Source: a bacterium (GTDB taxonomy: Bacteria > Bacteroidota > Bacteroidia > Flavobacteriales > Schleiferiaceae). From it: a DNA stretch of 64,000 nucleotides. This document shows, one piece after another, positions 1 through 9,251 of this stretch. A program made the position numbers and the translations under genes. Every line of letters starts with the position of its first letter. Within the stretch, counting starts at the first letter, position 1. The notes beneath the pieces were generated by a model that saw only the letters and a program-made list of their open reading frames with translations, was not told the DNA's origin and did no database searches. Location of the stretch: positions 62,001 through 126,000 of the forward strand of contig WGMI01000024.1 of assembly GCA_016125155.1 (NCBI GenBank), in the 5' to 3' direction.

Positions 1-1734
1 GACCCCCAGCGCATATTCGTTCCCGAGGACTTTTCCGACGATCAAAAGATGATGGCCGATTCCACGACCGAATTCGTCGATCGCGAAGTGTGGCCCCAGA
101 AACACCGATTCGAAGCCCACGACTACGACTTCACGTTCGATTTGATGCGCAAAGCCGGAGAAATGGGGCTTTTGGGCATCTACGTCCCCGAGGCCTACGG
201 CGGTCTCGGCATGGGTTTCAATACCTCCATGCTGGTCTGCGACCGAATTAGCGGGGCGAGTGGATCGCTTTCAACGGCCTATGGCGCGCACACGGGCATC
301 GGCATTTTGCCGGTTCTGCTCTATGGAAACGAGGAGCAAAAAGCCTACTACTTGCCCAAGCTCGCGAGCGGGGAATGGATCGGCGCTTATTGCCTGACAG
401 AGCCGGGAGCAGGGAGCGATGCCAACAGCGGCAAGACCCGGGCCGTGCCCTCGTCCGATGGGTCGTCTTATTCGATCACAGGACAAAAAATGTGGATTTC
501 GAATGCAGGCTATGCACAGTTGTTTATTGTCTTTGCCAAGATCGAAGACGACAAAAACCTGACCGCCTTTCTGGTAGAGCGCGACAATCCGGGGCTGAGT
601 CTGGGCGAAGAGGAACATAAAATGGGCATCCGCGCCAGTTCGACCCGGCAGGTGTTCTTTACCGATTGTGTCGTTCGCGCCGACCGCATGTTGGGCGAGC
701 GCAACGGGGGATTCAAAATTGCCATGAACGCTTTGAACGTGGGCCGCATCAAGCTGGCAGCGGCCTGTCTCGATGCCAACCGACGCATTCTCCGAGCCTC
801 GGCAGAGTACGCCCAGCAACGGCACCAATTCGGACAGCCGATTGCCCAATTTGGGGCCATCCAGCAGAAACTGGCCACCATGGCCATGCTCCATTTTGCG
901 AGCGAGAGCGCGACCTACCGGGCCGGACAGGACATCGAAAACACCATTGGCGCGCTCGAGGCCTCGGGTATGGATCCCCAACAGGCCAAGCTCAAAGGGG
1001 TCGAAGAGTTTGCCGTAGAGTGCGCTCTGCTCAAGGTACACGCGTCAGAAGCCGGCAGTTGGATCGTCGACCAAGGGGTTCAGATTTACGGAGGAATGGG
1101 CTATTCCGCCGATGCCCCCATGGACAGTGCTTATCGCGATATGCGCATTGCCCGCATCTACGAAGGCACCAACGAAATCAACCGCATGCTGAGTGTGGGG
1201 ATGTTGTTGAAGAAGGCTTTAAAGGGCGAATTGGAATTGATGGGACCGGCCATGAAGGTCGGAGCAGAACTGCTCGAATTGCCATCGTTTGACGGACCCG
1301 ACCCCGAGGAGCTCTTGAGCGAGGAGCGGGAAAGCCTCGCTCAACTGAAGAAAGCCTTCCTGATGGTGGCTGGCAAAGCCGTGGAACAATTTGGACCGGG
1401 CATCGAAGAAGAACAAGAGATCTTAATGGCGGCCTCCGATGTGCTGATCCAGATCTACGTCTTTGAATCCGTCCTTGGCCGGGCGCTCAAATTGGCCGCG
1501 GCCAAGGGAACCCAAGCCGCGGCTCAGGAAATCGATCTGGCCCGCCTGTACCGATACGAAGCGGTCGAAGTGGCCCAGCGCAGTGCCCGAGAAGCGATTT
1601 CGAGTTTTGCCGATGGCGACGTGCAGCGCATGCTGTTGATGGGGCTCAAGCGGTTTACCAAAATCCGCACTCTGCACAATCTCAAAGAATTGCGCAGACG
1701 TGTAGCCCAGCGAGTTTTGGCAGGGGTTGCGTAG
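1..1734 (+). CDS. Acyl-CoA dehydrogenase family protein (5' end truncated by window; frame open from base 1)
   Basis: Frame 1 is open from base 1 (DPQRIFVPEDFSDDQKMMADS...), so the listed ATG at 49 is internal; motifs YCLTEPGAGSDANS, WISNAG, QIYGGMGYSADAPMDSAYRDMRIARIYEGTNEI. Confidence 0.93.
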   Translation, partial: DPQRIFVPEDFSDDQKMMADSTTEFVDREVWPQKHRFEAHDYDFTFDLMRKAGEMGLLGIYVPEAYGGLGMGFNTSMLVCDRISGASGSLSTAYGAHTGIGILPVLLYGNEEQKAYYLPKLASGEWIGAYCLTEPGAGSDANSGKTRAVPSSDGSSYSITGQKMWISNAGYAQLFIVFAKIEDDKNLTAFLVERDNPGLSLGEEEHKMGIRASSTRQVFFTDCVVRADRMLGERNGGFKIAMNALNVGRIKLAAACLDANRRILRASAEYAQQRHQFGQPIAQFGAIQQKLATMAMLHFASESATYRAGQDIENTIGALEASGMDPQQAKLKGVEEFAVECALLKVHASEAGSWIVDQGVQIYGGMGYSADAPMDSAYRDMRIARIYEGTNEINRMLSVGMLLKKALKGELELMGPAMKVGAELLELPSFDGPDPEELLSEERESLAQLKKAFLMVAGKAVEQFGPGIEEEQEILMAASDVLIQIYVFESVLGRALKLAAAKGTQAAAQEIDLARLYRYEAVEVAQRSAREAISSFADGDVQRMLLMGLKRFTKIRTLHNLKELRRRVAQRVLAGVA

Positions 1735-1759
1735 GCGTTCGCCGCTTGGGGCACAACCC

Positions 1760-2380
1760 TCAAACCGAAGCAGCCAATTCCAGACTGCGGGTGCACAGCG
1801 CGATTTCCTCGGGAACGTGGTTGGAACCGACCACCAGACTGCGTCCGTCGAGGTGATCGGCCAGCAGTTGCCGGTACCAGTCGCGCCCTGTGGTATCGAG
1901 GTTTGAGCAGGGTTCGTCGAGCAGGAGCAAATCGACTTCGCTGAGCACCGCCAGCGCGAGCTTCAGCCGTTGTTTCATCCCTGAACTCAAACTCGAAACG
2001 CGCTGATTCGGAGAAAGGACCAATCCCAACAGGGTCCGAAACGCCCCGAAGTCGAGGTGGTTCCTAAAAGGGCGGAAACCGCGCTGAAAATCAAAGTGTT
2101 CGGCAACGGTAAGTTCTTCGATCAACTCGGCATAGGGCGCGGCGAATCCCATGCGGAAGCACGCCTCCTCCACCTCCAAAACCCGTTCGCCCAGAGCGTA
2201 GGTCACCCGACCCGAACGAGGCCGTAGCTGACCCAACAGGAGTTTGATCACAGTCGATTTGCCCGATCCGTTCGGGCCCAAAATGGCTACGCGTTCGCCC
2301 GATTCGATCGCAAAATCAAGTTGGCGAAAGAGGATTTTTCCGGGAAAGGCTACCGAGATGGACTGGGCCTCAACCCGCAT
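1760..2380 (-). CDS. ABC transporter ATP-binding protein
   Basis: Walker A GPNGSGKST, signature SLSSGMKQRLKLA, Walker B LLLLDEPCSNLD. Confidence 0.9.
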   Translation of the reverse strand: MRVEAQSISVAFPGKILFRQLDFAIESGERVAILGPNGSGKSTVIKLLLGQLRPRSGRVTYALGERVLEVEEACFRMGFAAPYAELIEELTVAEHFDFQRGFRPFRNHLDFGAFRTLLGLVLSPNQRVSSLSSGMKQRLKLALAVLSEVDLLLLDEPCSNLDTTGRDWYRQLLADHLDGRSLVVGSNHVPEEIALCTRSLELAASV

Positions 2381-3164
2381 TCTTGGTCAACATAAAGCCC
2401 TTCATGATGCCGCGTTGAGAATTGCGGATAAACTGCAGAATCTCGTCGCGCTCGGGGGTGGCATCCAGTTCGGTTTCAATGATTTCCGAGGCCTGGGTGG
2501 TGTTGTAGTTCTTCTGGAACAAAATGCGGTAGATGCTCTGAATGGCGTTGATCTGATCGGAACTAAAACCGCGGCGGCGCAAGCCCACCGAATTGACGCC
2601 TACATAACTGAGTGGCTCTTTGGCGGCTTTGACATAGGGCGGAATGTCCTTTCGCACCAAAGAGCCCCCCCCGATCATCGCATGGGCCCCGATGTGGATA
2701 AACTGGTGCGCAGCCGAAAGCCCGCCCAGAATGGCCCAATCGTCGATGGTGACATGCCCCGCCAGAGACACCCCGTTGACGAGAATTACATGGTCGCCAA
2801 TGATGCAATCGTGGGCCACGTGGGCATAAGCCATAATCAGACAGTGCTTGCCGATCACGGTTTTGCCCAGGGCCTTGGTGCCCCGGTTGATGGTCACGCA
2901 TTCGCGGATGGTGGTGTGGTCGCCAATCACCACCAAGCTGTCTTCGCCCTCGAATTTGAGGTCTTGGGGAATGGCCGAAATCACCGCGCCCGGAAAAATT
3001 CGGCAATTCTTGCCGATTCTCGCCCCTTCCATGATGGTGACGCTGCTCCCAATCCAGGTGCCCTCTCCAATCTCGACGTTTTTGTGGATCGTCGTAAAGG
3101 GCTCAATCACCACGTTCGAGGCAATTTTGGCCGAGGGGTGTACGTAGGCGAGCGGCTGATTCAT
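2370..3164 (-). CDS. lpxA: Acyl-[ACP]--UDP-N-acetylglucosamine O-acyltransferase
   Basis: Hexapeptide-repeat protein starting NQPLAYVHPSAKIASNVVIEPF; RGTKALGKTVIGKHCLIMAYAHVAHDC; adjacent to lpxC-fabZ and lpxD. Confidence 0.95.
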   Translation of the reverse strand: MNQPLAYVHPSAKIASNVVIEPFTTIHKNVEIGEGTWIGSSVTIMEGARIGKNCRIFPGAVISAIPQDLKFEGEDSLVVIGDHTTIRECVTINRGTKALGKTVIGKHCLIMAYAHVAHDCIIGDHVILVNGVSLAGHVTIDDWAILGGLSAAHQFIHIGAHAMIGGGSLVRKDIPPYVKAAKEPLSYVGVNSVGLRRRGFSSDQINAIQSIYRILFQKNYNTTQASEIIETELDATPERDEILQFIRNSQRGIMKGFMLTKNAG

Positions 3165-3173
3165 GAATTCGAT

Positions 3174-4571
3174 TTATTGCTTGTCTCGGGCGATTTGCGC
3201 CATCAATTCGGCCTCTGTAACCAACTTGTTGCCCACAAAGGCCTGTCCTTTCATCTGAATGATGCCCCGGCGCATGGGTGCCATCATCCGGAGTTCGAAA
3301 ATGAGGGTATCGCCCGGAACGACTTTGTGCTTAAACCGCACATTGTCGATTTTCAGGAAATAGGTCAGATAGTTTTCCGGGTCGGGATAAAAACTCAGTG
3401 CCAAAATGCCCCCAACCTGTGCCATAGACTCAATAATGAGCACGCCGGGCATGACCGGAGCCGAGGGGAAATGCCCCACGAAGAAGGCCTCGTTCATGGT
3501 GACATTTTTGATGCCAATCACGTGGGTATCGCTGAGTTCGGTGATTTTGTCGACGAACAAAAAAGGCGGGCGGTGCGGCAGCATCTTCATCACCTGATTG
3601 ATGTCCATCAACACCGGGGCCTCGGGATCGTATTTGGGGATGCCGATGCGGCCCTCTTTGCGGACCTTTTCAAGCAGGAGTTTGGCGAAATCGGTATTGC
3701 CTTTATGCCCGGGACGGCGGGCAAAAAAGCGCCCTTTGAGCGGTCTTCCCACCAAGGCCAAATCGCCGATTACGTCGAGGAGTTTGTGCCGGGCAGCCTC
3801 GTTCGGATAGTGGAGCTCGAGGTTGTCCAGAATGCCGTTGGGCTTGACCGAAACATGGTCCTTTCCAAAGGCCTTTTTCAATTTCTCCATCGACGCTGGG
3901 TTCGGGGTTTTGTCGACGTAGACGATGGCATTGTTCAGATCGCCCCCCTTGATCAAGCCGTGGTCGAGGAGGTATTCGAGTTCGTGTAGAAAGCTAAACG
4001 TCCGTGCTTTGGCAATGTGCTCGACAAAATCCGACATCTGTTCGATATTGGCATTTTGACTCCCGAGCACGTCGGTATGGTAGTCGACCAGTACGGTTAC
4101 TGAGAAACCGTCGTAGGGCATCCCGATGATTTCCACCCCTTTGACCGCATCGGAATACTGGACCAAATCCTGCAAAATCAAGTAGTCCCGGGCCGCGTGC
4201 TGCTCCTTGATGCCGGCCGAAGCAATCGCCTCGACAAAACCGATGGCACTCCCGTCCAAAATGGGCGGCTCGGGGGCGTCGAGTTCGATAAGGCAATTGT
4301 CGAGCCCCATGCCTACCAAGGCCGCCAAGACGTGCTCTACGGTGTGGACAAAAGCTGCGCCCTTTCGCAGGGTCGTACCGCGTTCGGTTTCGGCTACGTT
4401 GAGGGCGAGGGCTTCAATTTCGGGTTGTCCCTCGAGGTCGGTGCGGCGAAAGCGAAATCCGGTACCCTCGGCCGCAGGAGACAGCCGCATATGCACCTGA
4501 TTGCCGGTGTGGAGTCCCACTCCGTGCACTTCGACCGGTTTGGCCAGGGTATGCTGTACTGCTTCGTTCAT
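3174..4571 (-). CDS. Bifunctional UDP-3-O-acyl-GlcNAc deacetylase / 3-hydroxyacyl-ACP dehydratase (LpxC-FabZ fusion)
   Basis: N-terminal LpxC (HTLAKPVEVHGVGLHTG, FVHTVEHVLAAL) and C-terminal FabZ (MKMLPHRPPFLFVDKI, GHFPSAPVMPGVLIIESMAQ). Start reset to ATG at 4571, overlapping the lpxD stop (ATGA). Confidence 0.95.
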   Translation of the reverse strand: MNEAVQHTLAKPVEVHGVGLHTGNQVHMRLSPAAEGTGFRFRRTDLEGQPEIEALALNVAETERGTTLRKGAAFVHTVEHVLAALVGMGLDNCLIELDAPEPPILDGSAIGFVEAIASAGIKEQHAARDYLILQDLVQYSDAVKGVEIIGMPYDGFSVTVLVDYHTDVLGSQNANIEQMSDFVEHIAKARTFSFLHELEYLLDHGLIKGGDLNNAIVYVDKTPNPASMEKLKKAFGKDHVSVKPNGILDNLELHYPNEAARHKLLDVIGDLALVGRPLKGRFFARRPGHKGNTDFAKLLLEKVRKEGRIGIPKYDPEAPVLMDINQVMKMLPHRPPFLFVDKITELSDTHVIGIKNVTMNEAFFVGHFPSAPVMPGVLIIESMAQVGGILALSFYPDPENYLTYFLKIDNVRFKHKVVPGDTLIFELRMMAPMRRGIIQMKGQAFVGNKLVTEAELMAQIARDKQ

Positions 4572-5593
4572 TTTGGGGTTGAAGTATCGGGATTCGCAGT
4601 GAAACCGCGCATCCACTGCGGCAGTTTCCGAAAATACACATAGGCCCTTTGGTAGGCTTTGAAGTCGAACGCAGGAGATCCCTGCACCACAGCCCCATCG
4701 GGCAAGCTTTGACCCACCCCGCTCTGGGCGGCGATGCGAACCCTGTTGCCGATGGTGATATGGCCCACAATCCCGACCTGCCCTCCAATCATGCAATTCG
4801 CACCGATCTTGGTCGAACCCGCTACACCGCTTTGAGCCGCCATAACGGTGTTTTCTCCAATTTCCACGTTGTGGGCAATCTGGATCAGGTTGTCGAGTTT
4901 GACCCCTTTGCGCAGAATGGTGGAGCCCAAGGTCGCGCGGTCTATGGTAGAATTGGCGCCAATTTCGACCCCGTCTTCGACCACCACGTTGCCGATTTGC
5001 GCCACCTTGTTGTAGCTGTCGGTTTGGTTGGGGGCAAAGCCAAATCCGTCGCCCCCCAACACCACCCCGGCGTGGAGGGTTACGTGGTTGCCGATCACCG
5101 TGTCGTGGTAAATCCGCACACCGGGGTAGATCTGAACCTCGTCCCCAATGCGCACATTATCTCCGATAAACACCTGCGGATGGATTCGTGCATTTCGTCC
5201 AATCTGCACATTCCGGCCGATGTAGGCAAAAGCACCGATGTAGGCATCCTCTCCGATGGAAGCGCTCGGATCGATGGAAACCGGTTGTTCGATGCCCGTG
5301 CGGTTGGGCCGGGTCTGATCGTAGTGTTCCAACAAGCGCGCGAAACTCTGATACGGATCGTCGACCGCAATCAAGGTGGCCGAAATCGGTTGATCGGGCT
5401 GAAAGTCTTTGGAGACAATCACCACCGACGCCTGTGTCCTGTAGATGTAGGGCGTATACTGAGGGTTGGCGAGAAAACTCAACCCTCTGGGGCCTCCCTC
5501 TTCAATTTTGCACAGGTGATCGACCTGTACGCCTTCATCGCCGAAAACGATTCCATCGAGGAATTCAGCCAATTGCGCTGCGGTAAACTGCAT
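4568..5593 (-). CDS. lpxD: UDP-3-O-(3-hydroxyacyl)glucosamine N-acyltransferase
   Basis: MQFTAAQLAEFLDGIVFGDEGVQV then LbH repeats (GGDGFGFAPN, NSTIDRATLGSTILRKGVKLDNLIQIAHNVEIGENTVMAAQSGVAGS). Start reset to ATG at 5593. Confidence 0.95.
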   Translation of the reverse strand: MQFTAAQLAEFLDGIVFGDEGVQVDHLCKIEEGGPRGLSFLANPQYTPYIYRTQASVVIVSKDFQPDQPISATLIAVDDPYQSFARLLEHYDQTRPNRTGIEQPVSIDPSASIGEDAYIGAFAYIGRNVQIGRNARIHPQVFIGDNVRIGDEVQIYPGVRIYHDTVIGNHVTLHAGVVLGGDGFGFAPNQTDSYNKVAQIGNVVVEDGVEIGANSTIDRATLGSTILRKGVKLDNLIQIAHNVEIGENTVMAAQSGVAGSTKIGANCMIGGQVGIVGHITIGNRVRIAAQSGVGQSLPDGAVVQGSPAFDFKAYQRAYVYFRKLPQWMRGFTANPDTSTPK

Positions 5594-5667
5594 AGAATTA
5601 CTCAGAATGGGGTCAAAAGTAGGAAAAGCGCGGCGCGGGCACAGCACCCAATGCCCGGAAGTCGGGT

Positions 5668-6909
5668 TCAAGGCTTGAGCAAAGGACGAATTTCCTTGGG
5701 ATAGCAGATAAAGTGGCGCGCCACCGTGTTCGACAAAGCACTCAAATTGAGTTGATCGGCCGCCGAGGCCCAATCGACCGTAGTCCCGTCTTTGTAGAGC
5801 AAGGCAATCCGGTTTTTGGAGGCATCGTAGGCGCTGTTCGAAATGGAATCGACCCGAACCAAAAAGGCCTCTTCGCCTGCCTGAAATTGGAAAAAGGCGC
5901 GGGTGGCTTGGAGAATTTTCTGTTCGTACTCGGGCGGAATTGGCTCGTTGTGGAGTTCAATGCCCAGCAAATTGCGGTCGATCAGCCGATGCGACAGATC
6001 GGAGAGCATCACATCCTCGTGCAAACACCACTCTTTGATGGCCCCGAGCACATCGTAGTCGTCCAAGCGCGCAAACTGCTGGAGCCAACTCGGGTCGCGC
6101 TCAAAATCGACCGAGCCTTCTGGTGCCGTCAAAAAGCGGAGCAGGGCCGTGCTGCCAAACAGCTTCCCTCCTTTGACCGCTACATTTTTGGCGCGGTTGA
6201 GGATCATCATGAGCAGAAACTCGGCCGAGAGCACGGTTTTGTGCAAATAGACCTGCCAATACATCAGACGGCGGGCAATGATGAATTTCTCGACCGAATA
6301 AATGCCCTTGGAATCGACCACCAATTCGTCGTCGTGCACATTGAGCATGGTCAGCAAGCGCTCGCTGTTGATTTGGCCCTCGCTGACCCCGGTGTAGAAG
6401 CTGTCGCGCCTCAAATAGTCCAGCCGATCCATATCGAGCTGAGAGGAAATGAGTTGATGCAAAAAACGACGGGGATAACGCCCTTCAAAAATCTCGATGG
6501 CCAACCCCAACTTGCCCGAAAACTGTCGATCCAGATCGCGCATAAAATGGGCCGAAAGCTGCTCGTGGTCCGTGGGGACAATGCTGTGTTCTAAAGCATG
6601 AGAGAACGGGCCATGCCCGATGTCGTGGAGCAAAATCCCGATGCAGACGGCCTCTTCTTCTTCTTCGCTGATCGAGTGACCCTTGCGGCGAAGCACTTCG
6701 ACCGCGCGCATCATCAGGTGCATGGCACCGAGGGCGTGGTGAAATCGGGTGTGGTAGGCGCCTGGATAAACCAGCCAACTCAATCCCAGTTGGGCAATTC
6801 TACGAAGTCTTTGAAAATAAGGATGTTCTACCAAATCAAACAAGGTTTGACTCGGGAGTGTAATGAAACCGTATACCGGATCGTTTAAGATTTTGTGGAC
6901 TTTCGCCAT
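5668..6909 (-). CDS. HD-superfamily phosphohydrolase
   Basis: KILNDPVYGFI...HPYFQRLRRIAQLG...TRFHHALGAMHL...ILLHDIGHGPFSHALEHS: HD-domain (dNTPase/YdhJ-like) motifs. Confidence 0.9.
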   Translation of the reverse strand: MAKVHKILNDPVYGFITLPSQTLFDLVEHPYFQRLRRIAQLGLSWLVYPGAYHTRFHHALGAMHLMMRAVEVLRRKGHSISEEEEEAVCIGILLHDIGHGPFSHALEHSIVPTDHEQLSAHFMRDLDRQFSGKLGLAIEIFEGRYPRRFLHQLISSQLDMDRLDYLRRDSFYTGVSEGQINSERLLTMLNVHDDELVVDSKGIYSVEKFIIARRLMYWQVYLHKTVLSAEFLLMMILNRAKNVAVKGGKLFGSTALLRFLTAPEGSVDFERDPSWLQQFARLDDYDVLGAIKEWCLHEDVMLSDLSHRLIDRNLLGIELHNEPIPPEYEQKILQATRAFFQFQAGEEAFLVRVDSISNSAYDASKNRIALLYKDGTTVDWASAADQLNLSALSNTVARHFICYPKEIRPLLKP

Positions 6910-6980
6910 GCCATCAGGTCGACAGATAACGGTCGACCGGTGCGAAGTACGCAGAAAATCCCAAGCCCTACGGAATCTCT

Positions 6981-8537
6981 ATGGACGCAGAACGCATATT
7001 GTGGATCGACGACGAAATCGAGTTGCTCAAACCGCACCTGATCTTTTTGCGCTCCAAAGGATACGAAGTCGATACGGCCACCAACGGACACGACGCCCTT
7101 GAGCGCATCGAACACCACCGCTACGACTTGATCTTTCTCGACGAGAACATGCCGGGCATGGGGGGGCTCGAAGCCCTGGGAAAAATCAAGGCCCTCCGCG
7201 CCGCCTTGCCGGTGGTGATGGTCACCAAGAGCGAAGAAGAGCACCTGATGGAAAGCGCCATTGGGGCGCAGATCAGCGATTACCTGATCAAGCCGGTCAA
7301 CCCCAACCAGTTGCTCCACAGCCTCAAAAAAAATCTCCAAGCGCGCAAACTGGTCGACGCGCATACCGAACAGGGCTATCAGCAGGAATTCAGGCAGTTG
7401 GCCATGGACATGGCGCAGGTATCCGACTTCGAAGCCTGGACCGAACTCTACCGCCGTTTGGTGCGCTGGGACCTCGAACTCGAACGCCTTGGCGACGGGG
7501 CCATGCGCGAGATTTTCGACGCCCAAAAGCAAGAAGCCAATCTGTTGTTTCGACGGTTCATCGAGCGCAACTACGCGGAATGGATCCAAGATGGCGCTCA
7601 GGCCCCCGACCTGAGTCACACCCTACTGCAGCGCAACTGGTTGCCCGACATTGGGGGCGGAGGCCCGCGCTTTCTCGTGGTGATCGACAATATGCGCTAC
7701 GACCAGTGGAAGGTAATCGAACCCGAAATCGGGGAGTTGTTCCGGGTCGAAAGCGAGAAAATGTACAGCAGCATCTTGCCCACGGCCACCCAATACGCCC
7801 GCAACAGTCTGTTTGCCGGATTGATGCCTCTGGCCATCAAAAACAAGTATCCGCAGTGGTGGATCGACGAACAAGACGACGAGAGCAAAAACCAATTTGA
7901 AGGCGCGCTCTTCCAGGAATGGCTCAAGCGGAATGGCAAAGGCGAACTCAAGGTGGCTTACCACAAAGTGGTGCAGCTGGCCTATGGCCGCAAACTCGTC
8001 GATAACTTCAAAGACTTTTTGCGCAGCGATGTCGTGGTGATCGTCTACAACTTCGTCGATATGCTGAGCCATGCCAAGACCGAAATGGAGGTCATCAAAG
8101 AATTGGCGGACAACGACAAGTCCTATCGCTCTTTGACCCGCAGTTGGTTTCTCAATTCGCCCCTGTACGAACTGCTCCGGAAAATGAGCGAAATCGGGGC
8201 CGACGTGGCCTTGACCACCGACCACGGAACCATCAACGTCCAGGAACCGGTCAAGGTGGCCGGAGAGCGGAATTTGAACTCCAACCTCCGCTACAAGGTG
8301 GGCCGCAATTTGGGCTATGAGGAAAAAGACGTGGTGGTCTTTAAAAAGCCCGAGGCCATTCAACTCCCAGTGCCTATGCCCGGCAGCCATTTTCTCTTTG
8401 CGCGAGAAGCCGACTTTTTCGCCTATCCAAACAACTACAACCACTACGTCAAATACTACCGGAACACCTATCAGCACGGGGGCATTTCGATGGAAGAAAT
8501 GCTGATTCCGTTTGTTCGGCTCAAAGGCAAAGGCTAG
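6981..8537 (+). CDS. porX: PorX-type response regulator: receiver domain plus PglZ (alkaline-phosphatase-like) domain; type IX secretion regulator
   Basis: RILWIDDEIELLKPHLIFLRSKGYEVDTATNG...DLIFLDENMPGMGG receiver, then PglZ region FLVVIDNMRYDQWKVIEPEI, LPTATQYARNSLFAGLMP, TTDHGTINVQEPVKV. Confidence 0.9.
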   Translation: MDAERILWIDDEIELLKPHLIFLRSKGYEVDTATNGHDALERIEHHRYDLIFLDENMPGMGGLEALGKIKALRAALPVVMVTKSEEEHLMESAIGAQISDYLIKPVNPNQLLHSLKKNLQARKLVDAHTEQGYQQEFRQLAMDMAQVSDFEAWTELYRRLVRWDLELERLGDGAMREIFDAQKQEANLLFRRFIERNYAEWIQDGAQAPDLSHTLLQRNWLPDIGGGGPRFLVVIDNMRYDQWKVIEPEIGELFRVESEKMYSSILPTATQYARNSLFAGLMPLAIKNKYPQWWIDEQDDESKNQFEGALFQEWLKRNGKGELKVAYHKVVQLAYGRKLVDNFKDFLRSDVVVIVYNFVDMLSHAKTEMEVIKELADNDKSYRSLTRSWFLNSPLYELLRKMSEIGADVALTTDHGTINVQEPVKVAGERNLNSNLRYKVGRNLGYEEKDVVVFKKPEAIQLPVPMPGSHFLFAREADFFAYPNNYNHYVKYYRNTYQHGGISMEEMLIPFVRLKGKG

Positions 8538-8643
8538 GACGAGCGCGAAGGGAATTGGGCTCGATTTCTTGGACCCATAGCCATCATAAGACCCAGATGT
8601 AAGACGGCCCAGACGCGCAGCGTCTCAACAAACACCCGCGCCT

Positions 8644-8651
8644 TAACTTTG
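8644..8651 (+). promoter_or_regulatory. Bacteroidota -7 element (TAACTTTG) upstream of efp
   Basis: TAnnTTTG match 29 nt upstream of the efp ATG; no clear TTG -33 partner. Confidence 0.4.
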
Positions 8652-8679
8652 GCCGCATCCATTTAACGACCGCTCTTCT

Positions 8680-9243
8680 ATGGCTTCTACCGCCGACATC
8701 CGCAACGGACTCTGCATCGACCACGATGGTCAGCCTTTTCAGATCATTGAATTCCTGCACGTAAAACCCGGAAAGGGCGCGGCTTTTGTGCGCACCAAAA
8801 TGCGGAACCTCAACAATGGACGGGTTTTGGAACACACCTTTCCCTCGGGTGCCAAACTGACCGAAATCCGGGTCGAAACCCGAGACTATCAGTACCTCTA
8901 CAAAGACGGAGAGGGCTACCACTTCATGAACAACGACGACTTCAACCAAGTGGTCTTGCCCGAAGCCGTCATCAATGCCCCTCAGTTTTTGAAAGAAGGG
9001 ATGAACTGCATGGTGGTGTTCCACGCCGACGAGGAACGCCCGCTGTCCTGCGATCTCCCGACCACGGTGACCCTTGAAATCACCTATACCGAACCGGGGC
9101 TCAAGGGCAATACCGCGACCAACGCCAGCAAGCCCGCCACAGTCGAGACCGGAGCTGAAATTCGGGTACCCTTGTTCATCGAGCAGGGCGAGCGGATTGT
9201 GATCAACACCCTCGACGGCTCCTACCGCGAACGCGCCAAATAA
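8680..9243 (+). CDS. efp: Elongation factor P
   Basis: ASTADIRNGLCIDHDGQPFQIIEFLHVKPGKGAAFVRTKMRNLNNGRVLEHTFPSG...YRERAK. Confidence 0.96.
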   Translation: MASTADIRNGLCIDHDGQPFQIIEFLHVKPGKGAAFVRTKMRNLNNGRVLEHTFPSGAKLTEIRVETRDYQYLYKDGEGYHFMNNDDFNQVVLPEAVINAPQFLKEGMNCMVVFHADEERPLSCDLPTTVTLEITYTEPGLKGNTATNASKPATVETGAEIRVPLFIEQGERIVINTLDGSYRERAK

Positions 9244-9251
9244 GCCTACCG

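Noticed and set aside
2244-3989. 581-aa plus-strand ORF antisense to lpxA/lpxC-fabZ
   Set aside because: Shadow ORF opposite well-supported genes in GC-rich DNA; His/Asp/Gly-rich composition and no recognisable domain.
8611-8625. Perfect inverted repeat AGACGC-GCA-GCGTCT upstream of efp
   Set aside because: Short, no T-tract, could be chance in GC-rich DNA; not enough to call terminator or operator.
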